A stretch of DNA of 64,000 nt from Paenibacillus sp. L3-i20 (GTDB taxonomy: Bacteria; Bacillota; Bacilli; Paenibacillales; Paenibacillaceae): contig NZ_BQME02000001.1 in the NCBI RefSeq assembly GCF_022180385.2, positions 2,005,678 to 2,069,677 on the forward strand, read 5' to 3'. The notes under the pieces were generated by a model, which was not told where the DNA came from, did not search any database, and worked only from the letters and a program-made list of their open reading frames with translations. Each line of letters starts with the position of its first letter. Positions within the stretch are counted from its first letter, which is position 1. Both the position numbers and the translations under genes were made by a program. Shown one piece after another: positions 57,288-64,000 of the stretch.

Positions 57288-57777
57288 TGCGATCAAGTCA
57301 CAATATCTAGCATTCACGGAGAGTGTAAAGACGGTTATGCTGAGCACTGCAAGTGTAGATGGCAAGCCGTTTGTTTCGTATGCTCCTTTCGTTAAGCACA
57401 ATGGTAAGGTGTACATTTATATTAGCCGTATTGCGAACCATTTCCGCTATCTTGAAGAGAAGCCAGATGTAGACGTCATGCTTATTGAGGATGAAGCGAG
57501 CACAGCGAATTTATTCGCACGTCAGCGTGCTAGATTTGTAGGAATTGCTGTAAATGTCGGCAACGAAGGATACCCAGAAGTGTTCGAGAAGTTCGAGGAG
57601 CGCTTTGGCAAAAACTTAGTCGGCATGTTGCGGGGGCTAGATTTCTCCTTATTCGAGCTAACTTTGTCAGAAGGTCGTTACGTTGTAGGTTTTGGTCAAG
57701 CGTACGACATTGACTTACCAGGCGACCGCTTCGATCATGTTTCAAGAGATGGACATACCGCTGGAACGAAAAAGTAG
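57268..57777 (+). CDS. HugZ-like pyridoxamine 5'-phosphate oxidase-fold protein
   Basis: A 169-residue split-barrel protein. TVMLSTASVDGKPFVSYAPF is the first strand pair of the pyridoxamine-oxidase-like fold, and GKVYIYISRIANHFRYLEEK and RARFVGIAVNVG match haem-utilisation (HugZ/HutZ-type) members that bind or degrade haem. The TTG start follows AGAAGG by 7 bases and overlaps the ATPase gene. The operon context (iron-regulated importer) supports haem breakdown for iron release. A flavin-binding role remains possible. Confidence 0.8.
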   Translation: MKTLDLDAIKSQYLAFTESVKTVMLSTASVDGKPFVSYAPFVKHNGKVYIYISRIANHFRYLEEKPDVDVMLIEDEASTANLFARQRARFVGIAVNVGNEGYPEVFEKFEERFGKNLVGMLRGLDFSLFELTLSEGRYVVGFGQAYDIDLPGDRFDHVSRDGHTAGTKK

Positions 57778-57793
57778 AGGGAGTGAAGTTGAG

Positions 57794-58261
57794 ATGACGT
57801 TTTCTACTGTATTGCCGATATGGGAAGCAATTCAGAGTCGTTTTCACAAAATGGTAAAAGGATTGCCAGAAGGGGACTTAGTTCTGCAAATCGGACCAGC
57901 TTCCATTGGATATATGTTGCGACATAATGCGGAAGTTGAGTACATGTTCGCAGATTGGTTCTTTGGTTATCCAATGCCGTCTGAGCTTGAGGTTGTAACG
58001 AACCGTGGACCAGGAGGCGGGAAGAACAAGCCTACATTTACAAATTTGGATGAGCTGGTTGCACTGCTCGAAGCGTCAAATAGCTACTTAATTGAAGCGA
58101 TGCGTAGCCTACCCGATGAGAAATGGCATCAGTCTGTAGAAACTCCGATGGGGCCATCTACTCCAATTGAAGCAATTGGCCGCTTGATGTACCATACGGG
58201 CATTCATGCTGGTCAAATTTCGTTGATCCAAAAGAATGCACCTGCTGTTGAAGCGAAGTAA
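57794..58261 (+). CDS. DinB-family protein
   Basis: A 155-residue four-helix-bundle protein of the DinB/YfiT superfamily. Metal-ligand-like His residues lie in YMLRHNAEVEYMFADWFFG and MYHTGIHAGQISLI (HxxxH). A frame from 57692 overlaps the HugZ-like gene, but GGGAG lies 10 bases before the ATG at 57794. It starts 16 bases after the HugZ-like gene and ends before a terminator, so it is probably the last gene of the iron operon. Members act as thiol-dependent metalloenzymes; the substrate here is unknown. Confidence 0.82.
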   Translation: MTFSTVLPIWEAIQSRFHKMVKGLPEGDLVLQIGPASIGYMLRHNAEVEYMFADWFFGYPMPSELEVVTNRGPGGGKNKPTFTNLDELVALLEASNSYLIEAMRSLPDEKWHQSVETPMGPSTPIEAIGRLMYHTGIHAGQISLIQKNAPAVEAK

Positions 58262-58342
58262 TCTGCTTCGTTATACATGATGGCGTAACATTGCACCGTA
58301 GAACAGGTAAGTTGCCATATGTTCCATCTTCGTGTAAAAAGA

Positions 58343-58386
58343 AGAGTAGAAACCCTGTAATTGATGGGTATCTACTCTCTTTGTTT
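58343..58386 (+). terminator. Terminator of the iron/haem operon
   Basis: AGAGTAGA-AACCC pairs with GGGTA-TCTACTCT around a 10-base loop, followed by CTTTGTTTT. It lies about 80 bases after the DinB stop. Confidence 0.85.
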
Positions 58387-58405
58387 TGATAGGGAAAGGA
58401 GCTTG

Positions 58406-58786
58406 ATGTACATGCAGACGAAACAAGAACTTACAAATCATTGTATGACTTATAGAGGAGCTGTAGAGGACTATCCATTCGGTCCCGAGCCTCTTGTAAT
58501 GAAAGTTGGCGGAAAGATGTTTGCCATCATCGGAGTTAACGGAAGTATGGCGAACATATCGCTGAAATGTGAGCCGCACATGGCAGAGTTGCTGCGCTTG
58601 GAGCATGAGGCAGTGCAGCCTGGATATCATTTGAACAAAAAGCATTGGAACACAGTCACAATGGATGGCACCGTACCAGATGCTGAGCTCATATCGATGA
58701 TTGATCACTCTTACGAACTTGTCGTTAAGAGTTTAACGAAGGCGCAGCGGACAGCTATTGCAGGAGCGGAAATCCTTCCCTCATAA
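58406..58786 (+). CDS. MmcQ/YjbR-family DNA-binding-like protein
   Basis: A 126-residue protein of the MmcQ/YjbR (CyaY-like fold) family. The YPFGPEPLVMKVGGKMFAII stretch, NISLKCEPHMAELLR, and GYHLNKKHWNTVTMDGTVPD are the conserved blocks. AAAGGAG is 4 bases before the ATG at 58406 and 10 before the ATG at 58412; either could be used. It has its own terminator. Family members are annotated as DNA-binding on structural grounds; the biological role is not established. Confidence 0.85.
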   Translation: MYMQTKQELTNHCMTYRGAVEDYPFGPEPLVMKVGGKMFAIIGVNGSMANISLKCEPHMAELLRLEHEAVQPGYHLNKKHWNTVTMDGTVPDAELISMIDHSYELVVKSLTKAQRTAIAGAEILPS

Positions 58787-58808
58787 ACGGATATTGTCAA
58801 ATGAGATG

Positions 58809-58830
58809 AGCGCCTTTAAGGGCGTTTTTT
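58809..58830 (+). terminator. Terminator of the MmcQ/YjbR gene
   Basis: CGCC pairs with GGCG around TTTAAG (with A-T extension), followed by T6. The stem is short but the T run is perfect. Confidence 0.7.
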
Positions 58831-58977
58831 CGTCGTGTAACGTTTCTTTTATAATGATAGAAACTTAGTTATCATGATAAGTCTGCTTGATAAATCGCTA
58901 CTATGTAGGTCTCTCTAAAGATAGAATTTTTTGATTTTAGAATAGTTTCCATTTATGTTCGTCGAAAGGATATAGAA

Positions 58978-59142
58978 ATGGGTAGTGAAAGCTGCCTGAC
59001 AGACGGAACTATCCGATTAACAAGTGCATACAAATTTGCAAAAGCGATTAGGAAATCGGGGGTTACTTTCATGCTATATTACGCAGAAGTAGAAAATAAA
59101 CTGCATTGGTTGGGAAGTAAGTCAAATGCATTAAACAATTAG
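58978..59142 (+). CDS. Possible small protein of 54 residues
   Basis: A short frame starting MGSESCLTDGTIRLT, with AAAGGA 8 bases before the ATG. It ends inside the IS66 remnant that follows. I do not recognise it. It may be a genuine small gene or part of decayed mobile DNA. The rest of 58831-59394 holds no other gene apart from the IS66 fragment. Confidence 0.3.
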   Translation: MGSESCLTDGTIRLTSAYKFAKAIRKSGVTFMLYYAEVENKLHWLGSKSNALNN

Positions 59143-59237
59143 ATGAACGTATACATGAGTTTGAGCACAAGCGTGGACAAAATAGTAACAATAGCAGCAA
59201 TCCACCCTCTGGCGAAGGATTTCGTAAACCTAGCTAG
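59124..59237 (+). pseudogene. Fragment of an IS66-family transposase (N-terminal end)
   Basis: This frame reads KQLDERIHEFEHKRGQNSNN, then SSNPPSGEGFRKPS and a stop. It matches the IS66 TnpC N-terminal region, in which a coiled coil is followed by a QNSxNSSKPPSSDGxxKP motif. Only about 38 codons remain; the catalytic region is gone and no terminal inverted repeats were found. It is a dead remnant. Confidence 0.65.
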
Positions 59238-59394
59238 ACATAAGTAGTAACTTATTTTCTATGATCATTAAACAATTAAATACAAATTTCTACAAATGTA
59301 AATGTTATAAATCCAGTTCATTTATACTATATAAATACAATTATTCAAAACTTATAATAAATATGTTAGTAAATATTAGGAGGTGTAATTTAAT

Positions 59395-60432
59395 ATGATT
59401 AAGAAAAGGCACGTAGTTTCTTTATTGAGCATCACCGCAATTATCGCCGCTGTGTCGTCCATATCTGCATCCCCAGCTACTGAAACGCAAGTTATTTCTC
59501 CGCTTGCGCTCTATTCGTCCCACGTGGTTCAACTCTATGAAAATAAGATTCAAGACCCCGTGGGCAAAATCGTAAAGTATCACCCTTCCAATGTTAAGCC
59601 GCTGATTGTAGAACAAACTAAAAGTCACCGTCGTGAACTGACTCCGAAAGAGAATGAAGCGAGGCGAGCAAAAATTGATAGCTACTTCTCTCGCATTGCT
59701 ACCGGGCAAGAATCAAAATATACAAAAGAATTCTTTGACTTCTTAGAGGAAAATGAGTTGGTTTACTATGAGCTGGGGAAACAGGCTTCGCCTCTTGATG
59801 GTGGTATTATGCCATTAAGCACAACGTCTGACATATCGGTAAACACACCATTTGGCTCATATGATTCCGTTAATGGCTGGTACGAAATATGGGGTGGTTT
59901 TAATTTCGTCAACGACACTGCATGGTGGAATGAAGCTAGAAACTATTGGGGATTTGCAAATCCGACTGGTAATATTGGTGGATCAGACACGGTTGGCATT
60001 AACCTCGATGGCGGTACTAATGGGGCAGCGTTAAAATCTGCCACTATGCAACCAATCTATCGTGATGCACCCGGCAACTTTAACGGTGGAATAAAGGGGC
60101 AATATTCTGCACCTGCAGTTACAACTCGGGTAGGTGGCCTTAGTAGTAATACTGGTGGAATGTTTATGTTCCAAGACAAAAGTGTTGGCTTCGGTTTGGG
60201 TTCGGACGGTTATGCCAAGTACGCAAATAATTTCGGGTCAGGGGCAGTCAAACTTTCTTATGACAGCAGATTCGCCGCTGCTACTGGTAATGCAGCCACT
60301 TATTACGTCCACACATGGGATAAAGCAACGATTACTGGGATTACAGCAAATTCGAATGGAACGTTCGCCATTACTGTAGCAAATTCGCAATATGCCACTC
60401 CAACAATGGTCAGTCTTGATTACAGCTACTAA
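59395..60432 (+). CDS. Secreted protein of unknown function, 345 residues
   Basis: The N-terminus is a signal peptide (MIKKRHVVSLLSITAIIAAV, cleavage near SISAS). A charged helical segment (about 70-125, rich in Glu/Lys/Arg) follows, then a Gly/Asn/Thr/aromatic-rich C-terminal part (about 145-345) that looks all-beta, with repeated Trp and Tyr (NGWYEIWGGFNF, ARNYWGF) and a closing NSQYATPTMVSLDYSY. There is no Cys, LPXTG or SLH motif. The domain pattern suggests a propeptide-like part followed by a globular beta domain. AGGAGGTG precedes the ATG. It sits between IS remnants. I do not recognise the family. Confidence 0.65.
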   Translation: MIKKRHVVSLLSITAIIAAVSSISASPATETQVISPLALYSSHVVQLYENKIQDPVGKIVKYHPSNVKPLIVEQTKSHRRELTPKENEARRAKIDSYFSRIATGQESKYTKEFFDFLEENELVYYELGKQASPLDGGIMPLSTTSDISVNTPFGSYDSVNGWYEIWGGFNFVNDTAWWNEARNYWGFANPTGNIGGSDTVGINLDGGTNGAALKSATMQPIYRDAPGNFNGGIKGQYSAPAVTTRVGGLSSNTGGMFMFQDKSVGFGLGSDGYAKYANNFGSGAVKLSYDSRFAAATGNAATYYVHTWDKATITGITANSNGTFAITVANSQYATPTMVSLDYSY

Positions 60433-60445
60433 TTTAAAACAAGAA

Positions 60446-61210
60446 GGGGCTGTCTCAAAATTGAACTGGACCCCGTCAAGTAGACAGCAAAAATATTAAA
60501 AACCGTTTAGCGGCCTTTGTCCCGAATTCTATTGGACTTAGGCCTTTTAATTTTGCTTGTAATCGATTGTAATAAGCTGCTCAAGCTGGATGAGGTCATT
60601 TTTCTTAGCGGCAGTGATTGTCACCTTATCCGGTATAACATCATGTTCACCGACAAATGCCAGTCGCATATGGAGTTTAATACCCGCTTTCGTCTTGCGA
60701 AACGTTGCCCATTTGTACGTATGCAAGAACAGAGCCACCGTTAACGAGTCGATAATCTTAATCGCATGGCGATGAGTCGGGGCGTGTTATTTTGTGAAAA
60801 TCCGTTTGACGAGACGCTCGAACACCTACTGGAGTAGCTCTGGATTCACCTGTTTGTGCTTACGACTGAGCTGTGTTTGCGAGATGGACGTGAGTCCCAG
60901 TTGAAAATGGATATGAGATAAGGAAGTGAAAGCTGCCAAGGTTGTCTGCTCAAAGTTGCTTGTACAAAGCACCAAAGAATCGGGAAGAAGTGCCTGCATT
61001 ACAAGCATAAAGCCCCTGAGAAACCTAGGAGCGTGGAAGGATACACGCTCCTAGGTTCAACGAATGATTGCACCGGAGATTGTGTTTGGGCAAATGAAAA
61101 ATAACCGAGGATTCAGACGTTCTCTGCTTCAGGCCCGCCGAAAGTAAGCCTAGAGATCGGATGGCTTTACTATCCTAGTAAGTGAAAAGATCTATTTTTG
61201 AGACAGTCCC
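60446..61210 (-). mobile_element. Degenerate composite insertion-sequence remnant (IS4 and IS3 parts)
   Basis: Terminal inverted repeats GGGGCTGTCTCAAAA (60446-60460) and TTTTTGAGACAGTCCC (61195-61210) bound the segment. From 61008 the minus strand encodes the start of an IS4-family transposase (NPELLQ; after a frameshift IIDSLTVALF, then YKWATFRKTKAGIKLHMRL and ITAAKKND). It stops near 60547, with the catalytic C-terminal half missing. The left 110 bases instead encode YNRLQAKLKGLSPIEFGTKA, an IS3-family C-terminus, ending at 60476. A 14-bp perfect stem (61022-61057), common ahead of transposase genes, is also present. The element is dead. Confidence 0.7.
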
Positions 61211-61232
61211 TACTTTGAAAAAACAAAGCCAA

Positions 61233-61424
61233 TTATTTTTTTTTTACTAGCTTATATAACAAGAAAGCAATCAACCAAGGAAGAATGTACATAGTAATCC
61301 ATTCAAATCTTTTTATTACTTCCGTGAGATCTCCACCGTCATGAATTGTCGAATAAATAATTACACCTAAGAAGAAAACAGCGATAATAGCAGAAGAAAT
61401 ATATAATACATTTAATTTCGTCAT
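61233..61424 (-). CDS. Small two-helix membrane protein, 63 residues
   Basis: The protein has a first helix (VLYISSAIIAVFFLGVIIY, about 6-24), a charged loop (DGGDLTEVIKRFEW) and a second helix (MYILPWLIAFLLYKL, about 45-59) with a Lys tail. GGGAGG lies 8 bases before the ATG, so it is probably translated. It lies between two IS remnants and has no recognised family or partner. An unclassified small membrane protein is the most that can be said. Confidence 0.55.
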   Translation of the reverse strand: MTKLNVLYISSAIIAVFFLGVIIYSTIHDGGDLTEVIKRFEWITMYILPWLIAFLLYKLVKKK

Positions 61425-61689
61425 TTTGAAAACCTCCCGAATTGCTTTAAATCCATATATTATTCAAGTAGTAACATAAAGTGGATCTCGGCTAGTTTCA
61501 CAGTCTTACAATAACATATCTCATACCTCCCTACCACCCTAATTGATACTAACATATTAGAACATTTCATAGATCCCCATAGATTAAACAGCATAAATGA
61601 GCATAGCAACTGAATTGCACGTTCTAATACACATAAGCACTTTAGAATCTTTCTAGAATAAATAGACTGGATCTATGTAAAAATAGTAG

Positions 61690-62697
61690 TCACAATTTTG
61701 AGTTAACGATTAAGTAATCTTCTTCTTTTTGGAAGAGTGTAGCAAAGCGGACTGGTGTTAAATAGCCAAGCGAGCCATGAATTCGCTTGCGGTTGTAAAA
61801 GAACTTGATGTATTGAAAAATGTCATTGTATGCCTGTTGCTTCGTTTGTAACTTGACACAGTAAACCAATTTTTTAAGAATACTTTGAAAGGACTCTATA
61901 CAAATATTATCGTAGCAATTCCCTTTACGACTCATGCTGGCTGTCATTTTATATGCAATTAGCTTCTCGCAGTAATCTGTTGACGCATATTGTGATCCTC
62001 GATCCGAATGGTGGAGTCGTCCTTGAGGGCAAGGAATGTAGCTAATATTGGTTCCCTACACTTTATTTATTTTCTCTGTAGCAAACTGCCGGTTCAATAG
62101 ATTAGTTGCAATTGGCTGCTTATGGTTGGAATCGGTTGTTGTCACTCTATATTTTTTTGAGACGTAGGAGTGTAAACCTAACTCTTACATATAGGTGCTG
62201 TTCGTTCGCTCACAAGTTTTAATCCCTTCTAGGGACAGCATGTACGATATTTTGGGACTGCCATTGCTATACCGTCCAAGGTTATCATGATAATGGTACG
62301 TAATTCGCTCCAGAACAAATGCCTTATGCTGTTCCTGCTGGCTTGTTTCAGCGTGTAACCACTTGTAGTAAACGCTTTGTGAAACGTTCATGACTTCGCA
62401 CATCTTCTCCATTCGAAACTGAGAGTGATAATCTTCGATAAATTAGAACCTCAGTTCCTTGGTTTGCTGAAGATGTGCATGGCGTTTTTAAGGTCGCTAA
62501 TCCCTCTATTAAGTCTTCGATCTCAAGTTCTTGCTATTGAATCTGCTTTTCATTTTGATGGATACTCAATTCTGAAGCGTGCCTGTAGGAATATTTAGTT
62601 CTTCTGTGATCTGCGGAATTATTATCATTTGCTCCTGCACGTATCTAACTGTTTGCTCTTTAAATTAATCATTGTACCGCTGTCTTTTTTCACACAT
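61690..62697 (-). pseudogene. IS3-family element, decayed orfA and orfB
   Basis: From 62697 the minus strand reads MCEKRQRYND, stop, FKEQTVRYVQEQ, IPQITEELNIPTGTLQN, stop: an IS3-type OrfA with in-frame stops. From 62412 an OrfB start follows (MCEVMNVSQSVYYKWL, then GSPKISYML). After a scrambled middle, 61947-61690 gives its C-terminal end (SRKGNCYDNICIESFQSILK, then FFYNRKRIHGSLGYLTPVRF), which includes the region of the third catalytic acidic residue. Several stops and frameshifts make it inactive. Clear inverted repeats were not identified. Confidence 0.8.
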
Positions 62698-62770
62698 ACT
62701 GCACACCTCTTCTTTTAGATATATTTATTATAGCTAACCTTCCAGATGATGGATGAGCCGTTTACCCTTG

Positions 62771-64000
62771 CTACAATTCAAGCCCCGTCCACTGCCAGTA
62801 TCCGTAATAAAATCCTATCATTAATAGCGCATGAAGTACGATGAGTACTGCACTTAATCGCAACAAGTCACGAGGTGCAAATGTTTCGGTTTCCAATTCC
62901 TGAAAGAGAAGGAGTGCCTTCGAACTTACAGGGAACGTTAAGCAATAGTCCATACCAACGGTACCGATAAACAGAACTGCAATTGGGTTCAGCTCTAGAG
63001 CGGATGCCAAGTAAAGTAATGGTGGCACCATAACGACAGCACGTGTTGTATGTGAAGTCATGTAAATGTGAGAGGTCAGAGATAATATAATGACGGCGAC
63101 CAGAACTGCAAATGTTGATTGCCCATTTAAAGACTGGGTAGCGGCAAAGAGAGAATCTTTAATCCAATTCGATGCACCAGAATCGATAAGCGACTGACCT
63201 ATTGCCAATGCTGCCCCGACGAATACGATCAAATTCCAGGATACGTGCTTGAGTCCTTCCTTCCAAGTGATGACACCGAGCCTAGGCATCGTCAATACTA
63301 ATACACCTAATATAGTAATCATGGCAATATCTAATCCGTGCAACGATTCAGTTAGCCAGCCGACGATCATAACGAAGACGATGCCAATTGTTCTCTTTTC
63401 TGAATTGGAGAAGGATGTTTGCGAAGTAGAATTTCCGGCTAGTCCAACCTCCATTTTTATAGCATCTGTATTTACAGAGCTAAGTCGCTGCTCTTTAGAT
63501 AGAAATAGCCTTAGCAACACCCAGCAAGAGCAATAGCTGGATACAATTCCGAATGGCAATCCCCACAAGATCCATTGAAGAAATGATATGTTTTCACCGG
63601 AAAACTGTTTGAGCAAATCTACTGCAATGAGATGGGAACCAGCTCCGATCAGTGTGGACACGGATGAAACGAGAATAATCATTGGCATTAGCAATGCTAA
63701 CGCCTTTACAATCTTTGAATCATTGATGTATCCAGCCAAGCTGCGGAACACAGGAAGTGTCACAGATGCCCGTCCTGACGTGGATGGAATGAATAGAGCG
63801 AGCGGCTGAAGGGCAGTCGCGAGCAACCAGAATAGGCCCCCGACGGTCTTCGCTCTGAGCAGCAAAGCCAGCGTCAATCTTCCAGCAAGGCCAGTTACTT
63901 GCAGAGCCCCGCCGAGTATAAACGTACCGATCATTAACCAAACGATATCGGAAGATAAGGAATCGAATAATAGCTCTTGCGTACCGCCGCCTAGCAAAAT
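62771..64000 (-). CDS. SLC13/DASS-type anion permease (5' partial)
   Basis: At least 409 residues of a membrane protein with ten or more helices; the frame is open through the window edge, so the true start lies outside. The IPSTSGRASVTLPVFRSLAG motif matches the first substrate/sodium site (SNT/STS-like hairpin) of the DASS family, repeated later as TSHTTRAVVMVPPLLYLA. Two such inverted halves are the family's hallmark. Substrates in the family include dicarboxylates, citrate and sulfate; none can be assigned. Its 3' end lies next to the IS3 remnant but looks intact. Confidence 0.85.
   Translation of the reverse strand: MLLGGGTQELLFDSLSSDIVWLMIGTFILGGALQVTGLAGRLTLALLLRAKTVGGLFWLLATALQPLALFIPSTSGRASVTLPVFRSLAGYINDSKIVKALALLMPMIILVSSVSTLIGAGSHLIAVDLLKQFSGENISFLQWILWGLPFGIVSSYCSCWVLLRLFLSKEQRLSSVNTDAIKMEVGLAGNSTSQTSFSNSEKRTIGIVFVMIVGWLTESLHGLDIAMITILGVLVLTMPRLGVITWKEGLKHVSWNLIVFVGAALAIGQSLIDSGASNWIKDSLFAATQSLNGQSTFAVLVAVIILSLTSHIYMTSHTTRAVVMVPPLLYLASALELNPIAVLFIGTVGMDYCLTFPVSSKALLLFQELETETFAPRDLLRLSAVLIVLHALLMIGFYYGYWQWTGLEL

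Overview
This window reads as chromosomal DNA of a moderately AT-rich, endospore-forming Gram-positive of the Bacillales, most likely the Paenibacillus/Cohnella group. The reasons are strong Shine-Dalgarno sites of the AGGAGG type, frequent TTG and GTG starts, near-consensus CcpA (cre) and Fur sites, three BclA-type collagen-like proteins, YesN-type AraC response regulators and Lsa-type ABC-F proteins. This placement is inferred from gene content only. No rRNA, tRNA, CRISPR array or prophage was seen.

Layout. 1-2.7 kb: end of a LysR regulator, a stand-alone GIY-YIG domain protein and a VanZ-RDD membrane protein. 2.7-7 kb: a divergent TetR regulator with an MFS / flavin monooxygenase / esterase operon and a palindromic operator at the promoter. 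7-10 kb: two tandem small secreted paralogs, a 58-residue membrane peptide, a GNAT acetyltransferase and a possible small RNA. 10-14 kb: a membrane chemoreceptor-like protein paired with an MHYT-PAS-GGDEF-EAL protein. 14-17 kb: a divergent MarR/quinone-reductase pair, a polysaccharide deacetylase and a lysoplasmalogenase-like protein.

17-24.5 kb is a coherent carboxylate module. Tripartite tricarboxylate transporter genes tctC-tctB-tctA, an ACT-domain malic enzyme and an HPr/Crh-like protein without a phosphorylatable histidine form one minus-strand operon. It is divergent from a CitA/DcuS-type two-component system, with a cre site between them. Uptake, conversion of malate to pyruvate, sensing and carbon-catabolite control are encoded side by side.

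24.6-35.8 kb: an Lsa-type ribosome-protection ABC-F gene behind an apparent transcription attenuator, peptidase T, an APH-fold phosphotransferase whose end lies in a 20-bp tandem repeat, a three-gene ABC-2 exporter, a LysR regulator and a 1042-residue hybrid kinase with two kinase modules. 35.8-39.6 kb: three tandem collagen-like exosporium-type proteins. 40-42 kb: agmatine to putrescine (aguA-aguB). 42-44 kb: AraC/GyrI-like regulator and HNH nuclease. 44-49.3 kb: YesN-type regulator plus a sugar ABC importer under a perfect cre match, with no adjacent kinase. 49.3-51.6 kb: guanine-type purine riboswitch, xpt and pbuX. 51.8-54.2 kb: DHA2 efflux pump and a Bax-inhibitor-like protein. 54.4-58.8 kb: Fur-controlled haem/siderophore importer with a HugZ-like protein, then DinB and MmcQ/YjbR proteins.

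58.8-62.7 kb is decayed accessory DNA with remnants of IS66, IS3 and IS4 elements around an unrecognised secreted protein and a small membrane protein. The window ends inside an SLC13-type anion permease.
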